This document shows, in pieces, positions 34,956 through 44,276 of a DNA stretch of 64,000 bases. The stretch is from Acidobacteriota bacterium. Lineage in GTDB: Bacteria; Acidobacteriota; Vicinamibacteria; Vicinamibacterales; UBA2999. Both the position numbers and the translations under genes were made by a program. The stretch is taken from NCBI GenBank assembly GCA_016871195.1, contig VFZN01000005.1, positions 124,001 to 188,000 on the forward strand. Direction: 5' to 3'. The notes under the pieces were generated by a model, which worked only from the letters and a program-made list of their open reading frames with translations, searched no databases and was not told the origin of the DNA. The number at the start of each line of letters is the position of its first letter. Positions within the stretch are counted from its first letter, which is position 1.

Positions 34956-35582
34956 ATGACGACGCCTGCGCACGCCCGCACCATCCTGAAGGCGCTGACG
35001 CGCCACCATCCGAACGCCGACACTGAGCTTCACTACCGCACGCCCTTCGAGTTGCTGGTCGCCACGATCCTGGCGGCCCAGTCGACGGACGTCGGCATCA
35101 ACAAGCTCACCCCAGCACTCTTCGCCCGCTTCCCCGACGCGCGTGCCATGGCGCAGGCGGACCTGTCCGAGCTCGAAACTTTAGTACACGCCTCCGGCTT
35201 CTTCCGCCAGAAGGCGCGAGCCCTGCTGGCCATGTCTCAGGCTCTGGTCGAACAGTTCGGGGGCGAGGTGCCAGCCGACATCGATGCGCTGACCACGCTG
35301 CCCGGCGTCGGTCGGAAGACAGCCAATGTGGTGCTGGGGCATGCGCTCGGGGTGCCGGGCTTCCCCGTCGACCGGCATGTGCTGCGCGTGGCCCATCGTC
35401 TCGGCCTCGTGCAGGGCGACGACCCGGTGCGCGTTGAGAATGCGCTCTGCGCACTCTTTCCGAAGAAAGACTGGACGCGCGCATCCGACACGCTGATTCT
35501 GCACGGGCGGCGCATCTGCAAGCCCAGGCCCCAGTGCCGACTCTGCCATGCCCGTGCGCTGTGCCCCTCGGCGGCCGAATGA
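34956..35582 (+). CDS. nth: Endonuclease III
   Basis: Base-excision repair glycosylase/AP lyase for oxidised pyrimidines. 208 residues. The HhH motif is LTTLPGVGRKTANVVLG with catalytic Lys121, and the catalytic Asp139 is in FPVDRHVLRVAHRLGL. The C-terminal iron-sulfur ligands are C188, C194, C197 and C203. The spacing C-x5-C-x2-C-x5-C is one residue shorter in the first gap than the usual C-x6. The stop overlaps rsmA by ATGA. Confidence 0.95.
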   Translation: MTTPAHARTILKALTRHHPNADTELHYRTPFELLVATILAAQSTDVGINKLTPALFARFPDARAMAQADLSELETLVHASGFFRQKARALLAMSQALVEQFGGEVPADIDALTTLPGVGRKTANVVLGHALGVPGFPVDRHVLRVAHRLGLVQGDDPVRVENALCALFPKKDWTRASDTLILHGRRICKPRPQCRLCHARALCPSAAE

Positions 35583-36397
35583 AGGTCCGGAAGCGATTCG
35601 GCCAGCATTTTCTCGAGGCAGCCTGGGTGCACAAGCTAGTGGCCGCCCTGCAGGCGCGCCCCGATGACCGCTTTGTCGAGATTGGCCCGGGCCGCGGCGC
35701 CATCACGAGCCCCCTGGCCCAGCAGGTGACGCACCTGCTCGCCATCGAGGTCGACCGCGACCTCGCGGCACAGTTGCGCGCGTGGGAGGCTCCCTCCCTG
35801 AGCGTGATTGCAGGCGACGTCCTTGAGGTCGATCTCGCCGCCGTCGTGGCGTCATGGCAAGGTGCCCCGCTCGACGCGCAGCATCCGGTCCGCGTGGTCG
35901 GCAACCTGCCGTACAACATTTCGTCGCCCATCCTCTTCCAGTTGCTGGAGGTCGCCGCCCGGACCCAGGGCCTCACCGACGCCACACTGATGCTGCAGAA
36001 AGAAGTGGCCGACCGCCTCGCCGCTCCCGTCGGCACGGGCGAGTACGGCGTCCTGACGCTGCAGACCGGGCTGCATGCCGATGTCACACGGCTCTTGACG
36101 CTGCCTCCCGGGGCCTTTCGTCCGGCTCCCAAGGTGTCGTCCGCCGTGGTCCGCCTGGCCTTCCATCCCCCGCGGGTGCCCCTGCCTGACCCGCGGCTGT
36201 TCTCCCGCGTGGTGCGCACGGTCTTCCAGCAGCGACGCAAGATGTTGTCGAACGCACTGCAGCCGGTGGCCGAGGCGCTCGGCCAGTCGGCCGCGGCCGT
36301 GTTGACCGCGGCCGACGTCGACCCCCGCCGCCGGCCCGAAACGCTGACACTCACCGACCTCTCCCGCATCGTCGCCGAGCTCTCCGGTCGCCCGTGA
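35579..36397 (+). CDS. rsmA: 16S rRNA (A1518/A1519) dimethyltransferase RsmA
   Basis: 272 residues. Start KVRKRFGQHFLEA, SAM site FVEIGPGRGAIT, catalytic NLPYNISSPILF and the C-terminal rRNA-binding part with FQQRRKMLSNAL. It dimethylates two adenosines in the 3' end of 16S rRNA (KsgA). ATG 35579 overlaps the nth stop; a longer in-frame extension would only cover nth. Confidence 0.96.
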   Translation: MKVRKRFGQHFLEAAWVHKLVAALQARPDDRFVEIGPGRGAITSPLAQQVTHLLAIEVDRDLAAQLRAWEAPSLSVIAGDVLEVDLAAVVASWQGAPLDAQHPVRVVGNLPYNISSPILFQLLEVAARTQGLTDATLMLQKEVADRLAAPVGTGEYGVLTLQTGLHADVTRLLTLPPGAFRPAPKVSSAVVRLAFHPPRVPLPDPRLFSRVVRTVFQQRRKMLSNALQPVAEALGQSAAAVLTAADVDPRRRPETLTLTDLSRIVAELSGRP

Positions 36398-36407
36398 CAG
36401 GCCATGC

Positions 36408-36514
36408 TATAGTGTGCAGGTTCGTCCTGCCGCGTCTTGTCGGGTGTCCCAGCGCCTGACGGCTAGTGTTGCGGGCCATCGCCGTCTGCCCGGACGACGA
36501 GCCGCACGAGATTG
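36408..36514 (+). promoter_or_regulatory. Promoter and structured leader of the RNase J gene
   Basis: TATAGT (36408-36413) is a good -10 directly after rsmA. The roughly 95-nt leader contains GCAGG/CCTGC (36416-36430) and GACGGC/GCCGTC (36458-36463 with 36481-36486), so it should fold. It is one of the few long leaders in the window. Confidence 0.45.
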
Positions 36515-38221
36515 ATGTTCATGCACGGTGTGTCTGACGCAGCTGCGGCTGCGCGCGATCTTCCAGTCGAACTGGTACCGCTTGGCGGCCTGGGCGAGTT
36601 TGGCCTCAACATGATGGCCGTCTCGTGCGGGGAGACGACCATCGTCATCGATGCCGGTGCCATGTTCCCTGACAGTGATCTGCCGGGCGTCGACGTCATC
36701 GTTCAGGACCTGGCGTATCTCGAGGCGAAGCGAGGACAGATCAGGGCCCTCGTGCTTACGCACGGACACGAAGACCACATTGGCGCGGTGCCATACGTCC
36801 TGCCCCACGTGCAGGGTCCGGTCTACGGACCGCCCCTCGCGCTGGCCATGGTCGAACCCAAGCTCGAGGAACATCGGGTGACCCACACGCCGGGTCTGGA
36901 GGGCGTGAGGCCCGGACAGCGGGTAACGGTGGGCCCGTTCACGCTGGAATTCCTGCGCGTGACCCACAGCATGCCCGACTGCCTGGCGGTGGCGATTCAC
37001 ACGCCCCAGGGTGTGATTCTCCACACGGGTGACTTCAAGATCGACCAGACCCCACTCGACCGCGAGATGTTCGACCTGCCGCGGTTTGCCGAACTGGGCC
37101 GCGAGGGCGTCCTGGCCCTGCTGGCCGACAGCACGAACGTGGACCGCCCCGGCATCACGGGGTCGGAACGCGAGGTGCACGACGCCTTCGAGGAACTGTT
37201 CACCAGCACGGAAGGCCGCCTCGTCGTGGCCACCTTCTCGTCGAGCCTCTATCGTGTGCAGCTGCTCGTCGATCTGGCCGCGGCGTACGACCGCAAGGCC
37301 GTGTTCCTCGGGCGCAGCATGGAACGCAACACGCAGATTGCACAGAGGACGGGCCACCTGCACCTGCCCACCGGCGTCGTGGTGCGCGATGTCGACATCG
37401 CCTCGGTGGCCGCGCGCGACCTGCTGTGCATCACGACGGGGTCACAGGGCGAGCCGAACGCCACGCTCTCACGCGTCGCCATCGACGACCATCGCCACCT
37501 CACGCTTGGCGCGGATGACCGCGTGGTGCTGTCGGCCCGCGCCATTCCGGGTAACGAAAAGGCCATCGGCCGCGTCATGAACCACCTGGCGAGACGCGGC
37601 GTTGAGGTTGTCACGGAAGGCGACCGCCGTGTGCACGTGTCGGGGCATGCCTCCAGCGAGGAACTCAAGCTGATTCTGTCGCTGGTGCGCCCGAAGTACT
37701 TTGTACCCATCCACGGCGAGTACCGCCAGCTGGCGCGCCATGCGCGCATCGCCGAGCTGGTGACCAGCGGCCTGCCCACTCGAGTGCAGGTGCTGCTCGC
37801 GCAGGACGGGGACCGCTTGCGGTTTGACGCCGAGGGGGCGTGCGTCACCGAGCGCGTGCCCGTGGGCCGCGTCTACATCGACAGCACCCGTGTCGGCGAA
37901 GTCAATGACGAGGTGCTGCGCGACCGGCGTCACATCGCCTCTGATGGCATTGTCGTGCCCGTGGTGGCCATCAACGCGAACAGCGGGCAGGTCGAGGGCG
38001 TGCCCGAACTGGTGGGCCGCGGCTTTGTCACCGATAACGACGACGGCGACCTGCTGGCTGATGGTGCAGCCGCACTCAACGACATGCTCGCCCGCTGCAG
38101 CGCCGAAGAGCGCGGCGACCCTGGCCTCATTCAGGAACGCGTGCGCCAAGAAGTACGCCGGTATCTGCGGAAGCACACGGGTCGTCGTCCGCTGGTGCTG
38201 CCTGTGGTGATGGAGATCTGA
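36515..38221 (+). CDS. rnj: Ribonuclease J
   Basis: 568-residue metallo-beta-lactamase ribonuclease with endo- and 5'-3' exonuclease activity. It has VPLGGLGEFGLNMMAV, the metal motif HGHEDHIG (83-90), further ligands in HTGDFKIDQTP, the beta-CASP segment (VVATFSSSLYRVQ) and the C-terminal HASSEELKLIL and IHGEYRQLARHARI. ATG 36515 or 36521 is the likely start; the Shine-Dalgarno is weak (GAG). Confidence 0.95.
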   Translation: MFMHGVSDAAAAARDLPVELVPLGGLGEFGLNMMAVSCGETTIVIDAGAMFPDSDLPGVDVIVQDLAYLEAKRGQIRALVLTHGHEDHIGAVPYVLPHVQGPVYGPPLALAMVEPKLEEHRVTHTPGLEGVRPGQRVTVGPFTLEFLRVTHSMPDCLAVAIHTPQGVILHTGDFKIDQTPLDREMFDLPRFAELGREGVLALLADSTNVDRPGITGSEREVHDAFEELFTSTEGRLVVATFSSSLYRVQLLVDLAAAYDRKAVFLGRSMERNTQIAQRTGHLHLPTGVVVRDVDIASVAARDLLCITTGSQGEPNATLSRVAIDDHRHLTLGADDRVVLSARAIPGNEKAIGRVMNHLARRGVEVVTEGDRRVHVSGHASSEELKLILSLVRPKYFVPIHGEYRQLARHARIAELVTSGLPTRVQVLLAQDGDRLRFDAEGACVTERVPVGRVYIDSTRVGEVNDEVLRDRRHIASDGIVVPVVAINANSGQVEGVPELVGRGFVTDNDDGDLLADGAAALNDMLARCSAEERGDPGLIQERVRQEVRRYLRKHTGRRPLVLPVVMEI

Positions 38222-38222
38222 G

Positions 38223-40550
38223 ATGGGTGCTGTCAGTACACGTGCGTCGTCTGCGTCCCGGCGCGTCAGCGAAGCCGCCGGTCTTGCACTGTTCACCCTC
38301 GCGCTCATCTGGCTGATGGGCCTGGCGAGCCATAACGTGCACGACCCGGCCTGGCTGCTGAACCTGCCGTCTGCACCACAGGACACGAGCAACCTCGTCG
38401 GTCCGTTCGGGGCATTCCTGTCGGGCTGGACCTTTCAGTTTTTCGGCTATGGTGCCTGGCTGCTGCCGTTGTCGATGGCCGTCGCGGCATGGCATTTTTT
38501 CTGGTGCCGGCCGCTGGCTGCAGGCTACACCAGATTGCTGGGCGGCGCGTTGCTGCTTGTGTGCAGCAGTGCGTTTCTCTCGCTGACGTTCGATCGCCTG
38601 TCGTCTGCGGTGTCGTGCGGCGCACTCGCGGCCGCTGACGTGGCCGCGTGGAACACCCTGGGATGCAGTGTCAGCAGCCTGATGAGCGCGTATCTGAACC
38701 GCACAGGGTCGGTGATTGTGCTGCTGGCCCTCATGGGCGTGGCCATCGTCGTCTCAACGCAGTTTTCGCTCGGGGACGCGGCTGAGCAGATGGGGTCGGG
38801 AGTCTCCGGCGGCATTCGCGCCCTCTGGCTGCGCCTGCAGCAGTGGCACGCCGCGCGCCAACAGAAGGCGGCCTCCCAGAAATCCAGACCGGGGCCTTCT
38901 ACCGGCACCGTGCCTGCCACTGGGGACGCACCGGCCACACGAAGCCTACGTGGCATCGCCGGCGCTGTTGCTGGGGCCGCAGACAGCGCCTCGGCACGCA
39001 CGCCTTCGGTTGTCGTGCCTGCCAAGCCGGAGACCGTCCCCACCACGCAGAAGCTCCCGCTCCCCGAACCCGGCCCCGCCACCGAACGCCGTGCGGGCGG
39101 ATTCATGCTGCCGCCGCTGACCTTGCTCGACAATGCCCGCGCGGAAACGAAGATCGATGAGCGCGAGCTGCTCGAGTCGGCACGCCATCTCGCAGAGAAA
39201 TGCCGCGAGTTTTCGGTTGAGGGCAGCGTGGTGCAGATTCATCCCGGTCCCGTCGTGACCACGTTCGAGTTCAAACCCGACGCCGGTGTCAGGTTCTCGA
39301 AGGTCACGAGCCTCTCGGATGACCTATGCCTGGCCATGCAGGCCGAGTCGGTGCTCATTGACCGCATTCCCGGCAAGTCGACGGTGGGCATCCAGATTCC
39401 GAATCCGAACCGCGAGGCCATTTCGCTCCGCGAACTACTCGAGTCGGACACGTATACCAAGTCGCCGTCGAAACTCTCCGTCGTACTAGGCAAGACCATT
39501 CACGGCGAGCCATACGTCGCTGATCTGGCGACAATGCCGCACCTGCTGATTGCCGGCTCGACGGGCATGGGCAAGTCGGTCGGACTCAATGCGATGCTCG
39601 CCAGCATTCTCTTCCGGGCCACTCCGGACGATGTGCGACTGATCATGGTCGACCCGAAGCGCCTCGAGCTCGGGATGTATGAGGAAATTCCCCACCTGCT
39701 GACGCCCGTCGTCGTCGAACCCAAGAAGGCGGCGAACGCGCTGCGCTGGGCCGTGCGCGAGATGGAAGAGCGCTATAAGACGCTGGCAGCGGTGGGCGTG
39801 CGGAACATCGAGCAATACAACCGGAACATCCGCGCGCAGATGGCCGACGCCGGCGCCGATGCCGAGTCGCAACCGCGGCCTCTGCCCTTCATCGTTGTGG
39901 TGGTGGATGAGCTCGCTGACCTGATGATGGTGGCCGGCAACGAGGTGGAAGAGTCGATCTGCCGACTGGCGCAGATGGCGCGCGCCGTGGGCATTCACCT
40001 GATTCTGGCGACGCAGCGGCCATCGGTCGATGTGATCACCGGCCTCATCAAGGCCAATCTGCCCTCGCGCATTTCGTTCAAGGTGATGTCGAAGATCGAT
40101 TCGCGCACCATCCTCGACAGCAATGGCGCCGAACAGCTGCTGGGCAAGGGCGACATGCTGTTCCTGCCGCCGGCCTCGTCGCGCTATCTGCGGCTGCACG
40201 GGCCGTATATTTCCGAGCAGGAGTCGGCGCGTCTGGCGAGCTTCCTCCGCAAGCAAGGACGCCCGATCTTCAACACCGCCATCACGGCAGACGACAAGAA
40301 GGAAGGTCCTGACGGCGTCGAATACGAGAGAGACGACCTCTACGACGAGGCCGCGCGCCTCGTGGTGCAGTCGGGGCAGGCCTCGATTTCACATCTGCAG
40401 CGGAAGTTCCGCATCGGCTTCAGTCGTGCCGCCCGCCTGGTCGACATGATGGAAGCCGAAGGGCTGGTGTCGGCTGCCGACGGCAGCAAGGCCCGCGAGG
40501 TCACGGTGCCCCGTAACTACTTCGACGAGGTCGACGCGCAACTGCGATGA
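38223..40550 (+). CDS. ftsK: DNA translocase FtsK/SpoIIIE
   Basis: 775 residues. Four N-terminal transmembrane helices (within 1-190) anchor it at the septum. A proline/alanine-rich linker spans about 210-300, then comes the RecA-like motor with Walker A GSTGMGKS (445-452) and Walker B VVVVDELADLMM. The C-terminal winged-helix gamma domain (LQRKFRIGFSRAARLVDMME) reads KOPS-like polar sequences. It clears chromosome DNA from the division septum. It starts 1 nt after the rnj stop; its own stop overlaps the amidase start by ATGA. Confidence 0.95.
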   Translation: MGAVSTRASSASRRVSEAAGLALFTLALIWLMGLASHNVHDPAWLLNLPSAPQDTSNLVGPFGAFLSGWTFQFFGYGAWLLPLSMAVAAWHFFWCRPLAAGYTRLLGGALLLVCSSAFLSLTFDRLSSAVSCGALAAADVAAWNTLGCSVSSLMSAYLNRTGSVIVLLALMGVAIVVSTQFSLGDAAEQMGSGVSGGIRALWLRLQQWHAARQQKAASQKSRPGPSTGTVPATGDAPATRSLRGIAGAVAGAADSASARTPSVVVPAKPETVPTTQKLPLPEPGPATERRAGGFMLPPLTLLDNARAETKIDERELLESARHLAEKCREFSVEGSVVQIHPGPVVTTFEFKPDAGVRFSKVTSLSDDLCLAMQAESVLIDRIPGKSTVGIQIPNPNREAISLRELLESDTYTKSPSKLSVVLGKTIHGEPYVADLATMPHLLIAGSTGMGKSVGLNAMLASILFRATPDDVRLIMVDPKRLELGMYEEIPHLLTPVVVEPKKAANALRWAVREMEERYKTLAAVGVRNIEQYNRNIRAQMADAGADAESQPRPLPFIVVVVDELADLMMVAGNEVEESICRLAQMARAVGIHLILATQRPSVDVITGLIKANLPSRISFKVMSKIDSRTILDSNGAEQLLGKGDMLFLPPASSRYLRLHGPYISEQESARLASFLRKQGRPIFNTAITADDKKEGPDGVEYERDDLYDEAARLVVQSGQASISHLQRKFRIGFSRAARLVDMMEAEGLVSAADGSKAREVTVPRNYFDEVDAQLR

Positions 40551-42436
40551 CGATGCGGCGCATGCACCGGTGGCTCGTGACGGCGGTCTCGCTGTGGTCA
40601 CTCGCGTGGCCCGGGGCCGTGGCTGCCCGTCAGCAGGACGCGGCGACCCTGATGTCTGCCGCGATGACGAAGGCTGCTGATGTGTCCGCAATGCTCAAGC
40701 GCGAGGAACCGCTGAGCACGTCGGCACGGCGTGACTTGCTCGCGTCACTCGACCGGGTGCTGGTGCGCCTTGAGCATGTACCCCGCCGCTACCCACGGAG
40801 CCGACAGGCCAACCTGGCCCTGCACGAAGCGGCGTCGCTTGCCGACGCGGCGTTTCAGCGGTTTGCACGTGAGAGCGACCGCGCCACGGCGCTTCGGCTG
40901 TACCGGTGGCTCATCAGGGAGTATCCGGGCAGCGTGCATGTGCGCAACGCCATGCGTCGCACAACCGCGCTCGCCGAGCGCGCCCGCGTGGCTCAAACCG
41001 TGAGCGCCGGTGCGCCCGTCGCCCCCTCAGAGTCCCGGGGGACCACCACAGGCACGGCGGCCGCGCCCCCCGCACCGTCGACGCCCCCAGCCTCGACTCC
41101 GCCATCAATGAGCGCCGCGATGCCGTCGCGCGTCACCCCGACGCTGGCATCGGCCACCCGGGCCCGGCTGACGTCAATCACGCAGCAGATCATCTCCGGT
41201 GGACAGCGCGTGGTGCTGACCCTCGACCGTGAGGTCGCGTTCACCGAGCAGTGGGTCAGCGACCCCGATCGCCTCTACATCGATCTCCGCACCGTGCGGC
41301 TCGACGAACCGGTCGCCGTGCCGTCCCTGCCCGCTGAGGCTGCCATCAGCGACATCCGCACGGGCATGCCCACGCCTGACACGGCTCGCGTGGTGTTGCA
41401 CACTCGGGCACCGGCCAGGGCGAGTCTCTACACGCTGTACACACCGTTCCGGGTCGTGATCGAAGTCACTGCACCAGTCACGACGGCCGCAGAGATGGTC
41501 GTCCGCCCACCCGTCACCGCACCGCCCGCTCCACCTCCGGTCACCGCGCCATCGGTCCCCGCGCCCGCCGCTCAGACCACGCCTGCTGCGCCTGCTTCTG
41601 CTCCGGTACCAGCAGTCACTCAGGTTTCGGCGTCGAGAACGCCCGCGGTCGCCGACCCGGGGGGGCCGCCCGCAGAACCCGCACCCGGTGCCCAGGGCTA
41701 TTCACTGTCGCGGCAACTCGGCCTCGGCGTCTCGCACATCGTCATCGACCCCGGGCACGGAGGGAAGGATCCCGGTGCAATCGGGCACGGCGTGCAGGAG
41801 TCGCTGCTCACCCTCGACGTGGCCCTGCGGCTTGAGCGACTCCTGACGAAGGCTCCGGGCATCGAGGTGACGCTCACGAGGCGGACTGATGAGTTTGTGG
41901 CCCTGGAAGAGCGCACGGCGATCGCCAACCGGGCGCATGCCGATCTCTTCCTCTCGATTCACGCCAATGCGAGTCGCAACCCCGCGGCCAACGGCGTGGA
42001 AACCTACTTCCTGAGTTTTGCGGCGAATCCCGATGCCGAGGCGGTGGCTGCGCGCGAAAATGCGGCGTCAGATGGAGCGATGCGCCAGCTGCCCGACATG
42101 ATTCGGGCAATCGCACTGAACGACAAGCTCGACGAGTCGCGTGAGCTGGCGGCCGTGGTACAGGAATCGATGGTGACGCGCCTCAGGCGGCAGCACAAGT
42201 CGGTCCGCAACCTCGGTGTGAAGAAGGCGCCGTTTGTGGTGCTGATCGGGGCCCGGATGCCCAGTGTGCTGGCCGAAATCTCGTTTGTCACCAACAAGGC
42301 CGAGGCGCAGCGTCTGAAGACTGATGCCTACAAGCAGCGACTCGCCGAGTCGCTGTATGACGCTGTGATGCGCTATCGCCGGGCGCTCAAGCAGACTGGC
42401 ACGCCCGCAGAGACCCGGAACGATCGAGGGCGCTGA
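40547..42436 (+). CDS. N-acetylmuramoyl-L-alanine amidase with AMIN domain (AmiC type)
   Basis: 629 residues. Signal-like N-terminus (WLVTAVSLWSLAWPGAVAAR), a helical TPR-like region (30-145), a Pro/Ala-rich linker, an AMIN domain (about 200-310: ISGGQRVVLTLDREVAFTEQ) for peptidoglycan targeting and a second Pro/Ala linker. The zinc amidase_3 domain follows: HIVIDPGHGGKDPGAIG, ADLFLSIHANASRNP, catalytic Glu in VLAEISFVTN. It splits septal peptidoglycan during daughter cell separation, consistent with coupling to ftsK. The extra N-terminal helical region is unusual for AmiC. Confidence 0.9.
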   Translation: MTMRRMHRWLVTAVSLWSLAWPGAVAARQQDAATLMSAAMTKAADVSAMLKREEPLSTSARRDLLASLDRVLVRLEHVPRRYPRSRQANLALHEAASLADAAFQRFARESDRATALRLYRWLIREYPGSVHVRNAMRRTTALAERARVAQTVSAGAPVAPSESRGTTTGTAAAPPAPSTPPASTPPSMSAAMPSRVTPTLASATRARLTSITQQIISGGQRVVLTLDREVAFTEQWVSDPDRLYIDLRTVRLDEPVAVPSLPAEAAISDIRTGMPTPDTARVVLHTRAPARASLYTLYTPFRVVIEVTAPVTTAAEMVVRPPVTAPPAPPPVTAPSVPAPAAQTTPAAPASAPVPAVTQVSASRTPAVADPGGPPAEPAPGAQGYSLSRQLGLGVSHIVIDPGHGGKDPGAIGHGVQESLLTLDVALRLERLLTKAPGIEVTLTRRTDEFVALEERTAIANRAHADLFLSIHANASRNPAANGVETYFLSFAANPDAEAVAARENAASDGAMRQLPDMIRAIALNDKLDESRELAAVVQESMVTRLRRQHKSVRNLGVKKAPFVVLIGARMPSVLAEISFVTNKAEAQRLKTDAYKQRLAESLYDAVMRYRRALKQTGTPAETRNDRGR

Positions 42437-42447
42437 CGCATGTGGCG

Positions 42448-42708
42448 CTAGACCTTGAAGAGGTCGTGCTTGCCGCCGCGGGCTTCGATAATTGAAACAG
42501 GCCCACGCGACCGGAACCACACATACAGGGCACCCGCCAGCACGCCTGCGATCGCCGCCGCAATGATGATGAGACTCGTGAAGCCCACCGCGCCGATGGC
42601 GACATCGATGGTGCTCATCTTCGGCAGCGGCTGGCCGATGCGTTCAACGATGGTGACGGTCGGGTAACCGGCGTCTGGCGGCGGAGGTGTCGCAGGAGCC
42701 TGAAACAT
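42448..42708 (-). CDS. Small single-pass membrane protein
   Basis: 86 residues: a Pro-rich N-terminus (MFQAPATPPPPDAGYP), a short polar region, one strong transmembrane helix (VGFTSLIIIAAAIAGVLAGA) and a short basic tail (FRSRGPVSIIEARGGKH). No family recognised. ATG 42708 lies 9 nt after TACACT on the minus strand and 23 nt after the pepA stop, so it may have its own promoter. It faces the amidase gene tail to tail with 11 nt between. Confidence 0.6.
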   Translation of the reverse strand: MFQAPATPPPPDAGYPTVTIVERIGQPLPKMSTIDVAIGAVGFTSLIIIAAAIAGVLAGALYVWFRSRGPVSIIEARGGKHDLFKV

Positions 42709-42731
42709 CACCCCGCCAGTGTAGCAGAGCC

Positions 42732-44234
42732 CTACGGCAGGGGCTGATGCGCCAGTTCGACCAGCGTCCGCACAATCGCGCCGGTCGCGCCGCGCGGCAT
42801 CCACGGTTTGGCGTCTTCGGCCCAGACGGTGCCGGCGATATCGAGGTGTGCCCAGGGCCCCGTGCCGGCAAATTCCTTGAGGAACAGCGCGGCGGTGATG
42901 GCGCCACCGGGACGACCGGCGCTGTTGACGAGATCGGCGATGTCGCTCTTCAGGCCGTCTTTGTAATCGTCGAACAGCGGCAGCGGCCACACCTTCTCGC
43001 CACCGCGCGCTGCCGCCGCGCGCACGGCATCGACCCACGGTTGCGGGGTGCCGAAGAGCCCGGTCGTGACCTTGCCGAGCGCCACGATGCAGGCCCCGGT
43101 CAGCGTCGCCACGTCGACGAGATGTGTCGCGCCGAGCTGGCGCGCGTACCACAGGGCATCGCCGAGAATGAGGCGGCCTTCGGCGTCGGTGTTGTTGATT
43201 TCCACCGTAAGGCCGGCGGCGCTCTTGAGCACATCACCCGGCTTGAGCGCACGGCTGCCCGGCATGTTCTCGGCGGCCGGCACAACCGCCAGCGCACGCA
43301 CGGGCGCCTTGAGCAGCGCGAGCGTCCGCAGGGCGGCGGTCACGCTGGCGCCGCCCCCCATGTCGTCCTTCATGCGGTCCATGCCGTCGGCTGGTTTGAG
43401 CGAGATGCCACCGGTGTCGAATGTCACGCCTTTGCCGATCAACCCCAGCACGGGCCCTGTCGTCATGCCGTCGGGCTCGTAGCGGGCCACGAGCATGTGC
43501 GGCGGATGGGCACTGCCCTGCCCGACGCCGAGCAGCATGCCCATGCCGAGATCCTTGAGTCGGGCCGGTCCGAGCACGTCGACCGTGATGCCCGGCACAG
43601 ACGCGAGCGTGCCGGCGGCTTCCATCAACCGCTCAGGCCACAGATAGTTGCCGGGTTCGTTGATGAGCACACGTGCCGAGTTGGCTGACTCGCCGACGAT
43701 GCGGCCGCGCCGGAGGGCGGCATCGGCATCAGGTGCCGATGTGAGCACGGTGATTTCCGTCAGGAACGGCGTGCGTTCATCGCGGGTCTTGTAGAAGCCC
43801 CCGTCGAAGTTCGCGAGGGCGATGCCCTCGGCTAGAATGTCGAGGCGCTGCGCATCGCTCATGGCGCCGAGCGCTGCGTCGACCCACGCTACGCGCGACG
43901 CCCGGTGTCGGCGACACGCGTGCGCCGCAACGGCGGCCAGTCGCCGCACGCGTTCGGCATCGACATCGGCGGCCGGCCCTGCGCCGACACACACCACGTG
44001 CGTCACGTGCCAGTCGGCCCTCACACATGGGAACACGGCTACATCGCAGGCCTTCCCTGAAAATGCCCCGCTGGCCACGGCCGCACGCAGGCCACCGCCT
44101 GTGGCATCACCGTACTGGGCAACGGCCTCGGTCAGCTGGTCAGACGGCACCCACACCACGAGGGCATCGGCCTCGGGCATCGGACCGGATGAGACAGCAC
44201 ACACAACCTCGGGCACATGGAAGGACTGCGACAT
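42732..44234 (-). CDS. pepA: Leucyl aminopeptidase (M17)
   Basis: 500 residues. The C-terminal catalytic domain contains KGVTFDTGGISLKPADGMD, DMGGGASVTAAL and the family signature NTDAEGRLIL, which supplies the two-zinc site and bicarbonate-binding Arg. The N-terminal domain is the less conserved M17 cap. A cytosolic peptidase for protein turnover; some PepA proteins also bind DNA, which cannot be judged here. It starts 42 nt after atoE. Confidence 0.95.
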   Translation of the reverse strand: MSQSFHVPEVVCAVSSGPMPEADALVVWVPSDQLTEAVAQYGDATGGGLRAAVASGAFSGKACDVAVFPCVRADWHVTHVVCVGAGPAADVDAERVRRLAAVAAHACRRHRASRVAWVDAALGAMSDAQRLDILAEGIALANFDGGFYKTRDERTPFLTEITVLTSAPDADAALRRGRIVGESANSARVLINEPGNYLWPERLMEAAGTLASVPGITVDVLGPARLKDLGMGMLLGVGQGSAHPPHMLVARYEPDGMTTGPVLGLIGKGVTFDTGGISLKPADGMDRMKDDMGGGASVTAALRTLALLKAPVRALAVVPAAENMPGSRALKPGDVLKSAAGLTVEINNTDAEGRLILGDALWYARQLGATHLVDVATLTGACIVALGKVTTGLFGTPQPWVDAVRAAAARGGEKVWPLPLFDDYKDGLKSDIADLVNSAGRPGGAITAALFLKEFAGTGPWAHLDIAGTVWAEDAKPWMPRGATGAIVRTLVELAHQPLP

Positions 44235-44276
44235 AGAACAACCTGTGAGTGTGAAAATCGGGAACGTCCCGTCGAC

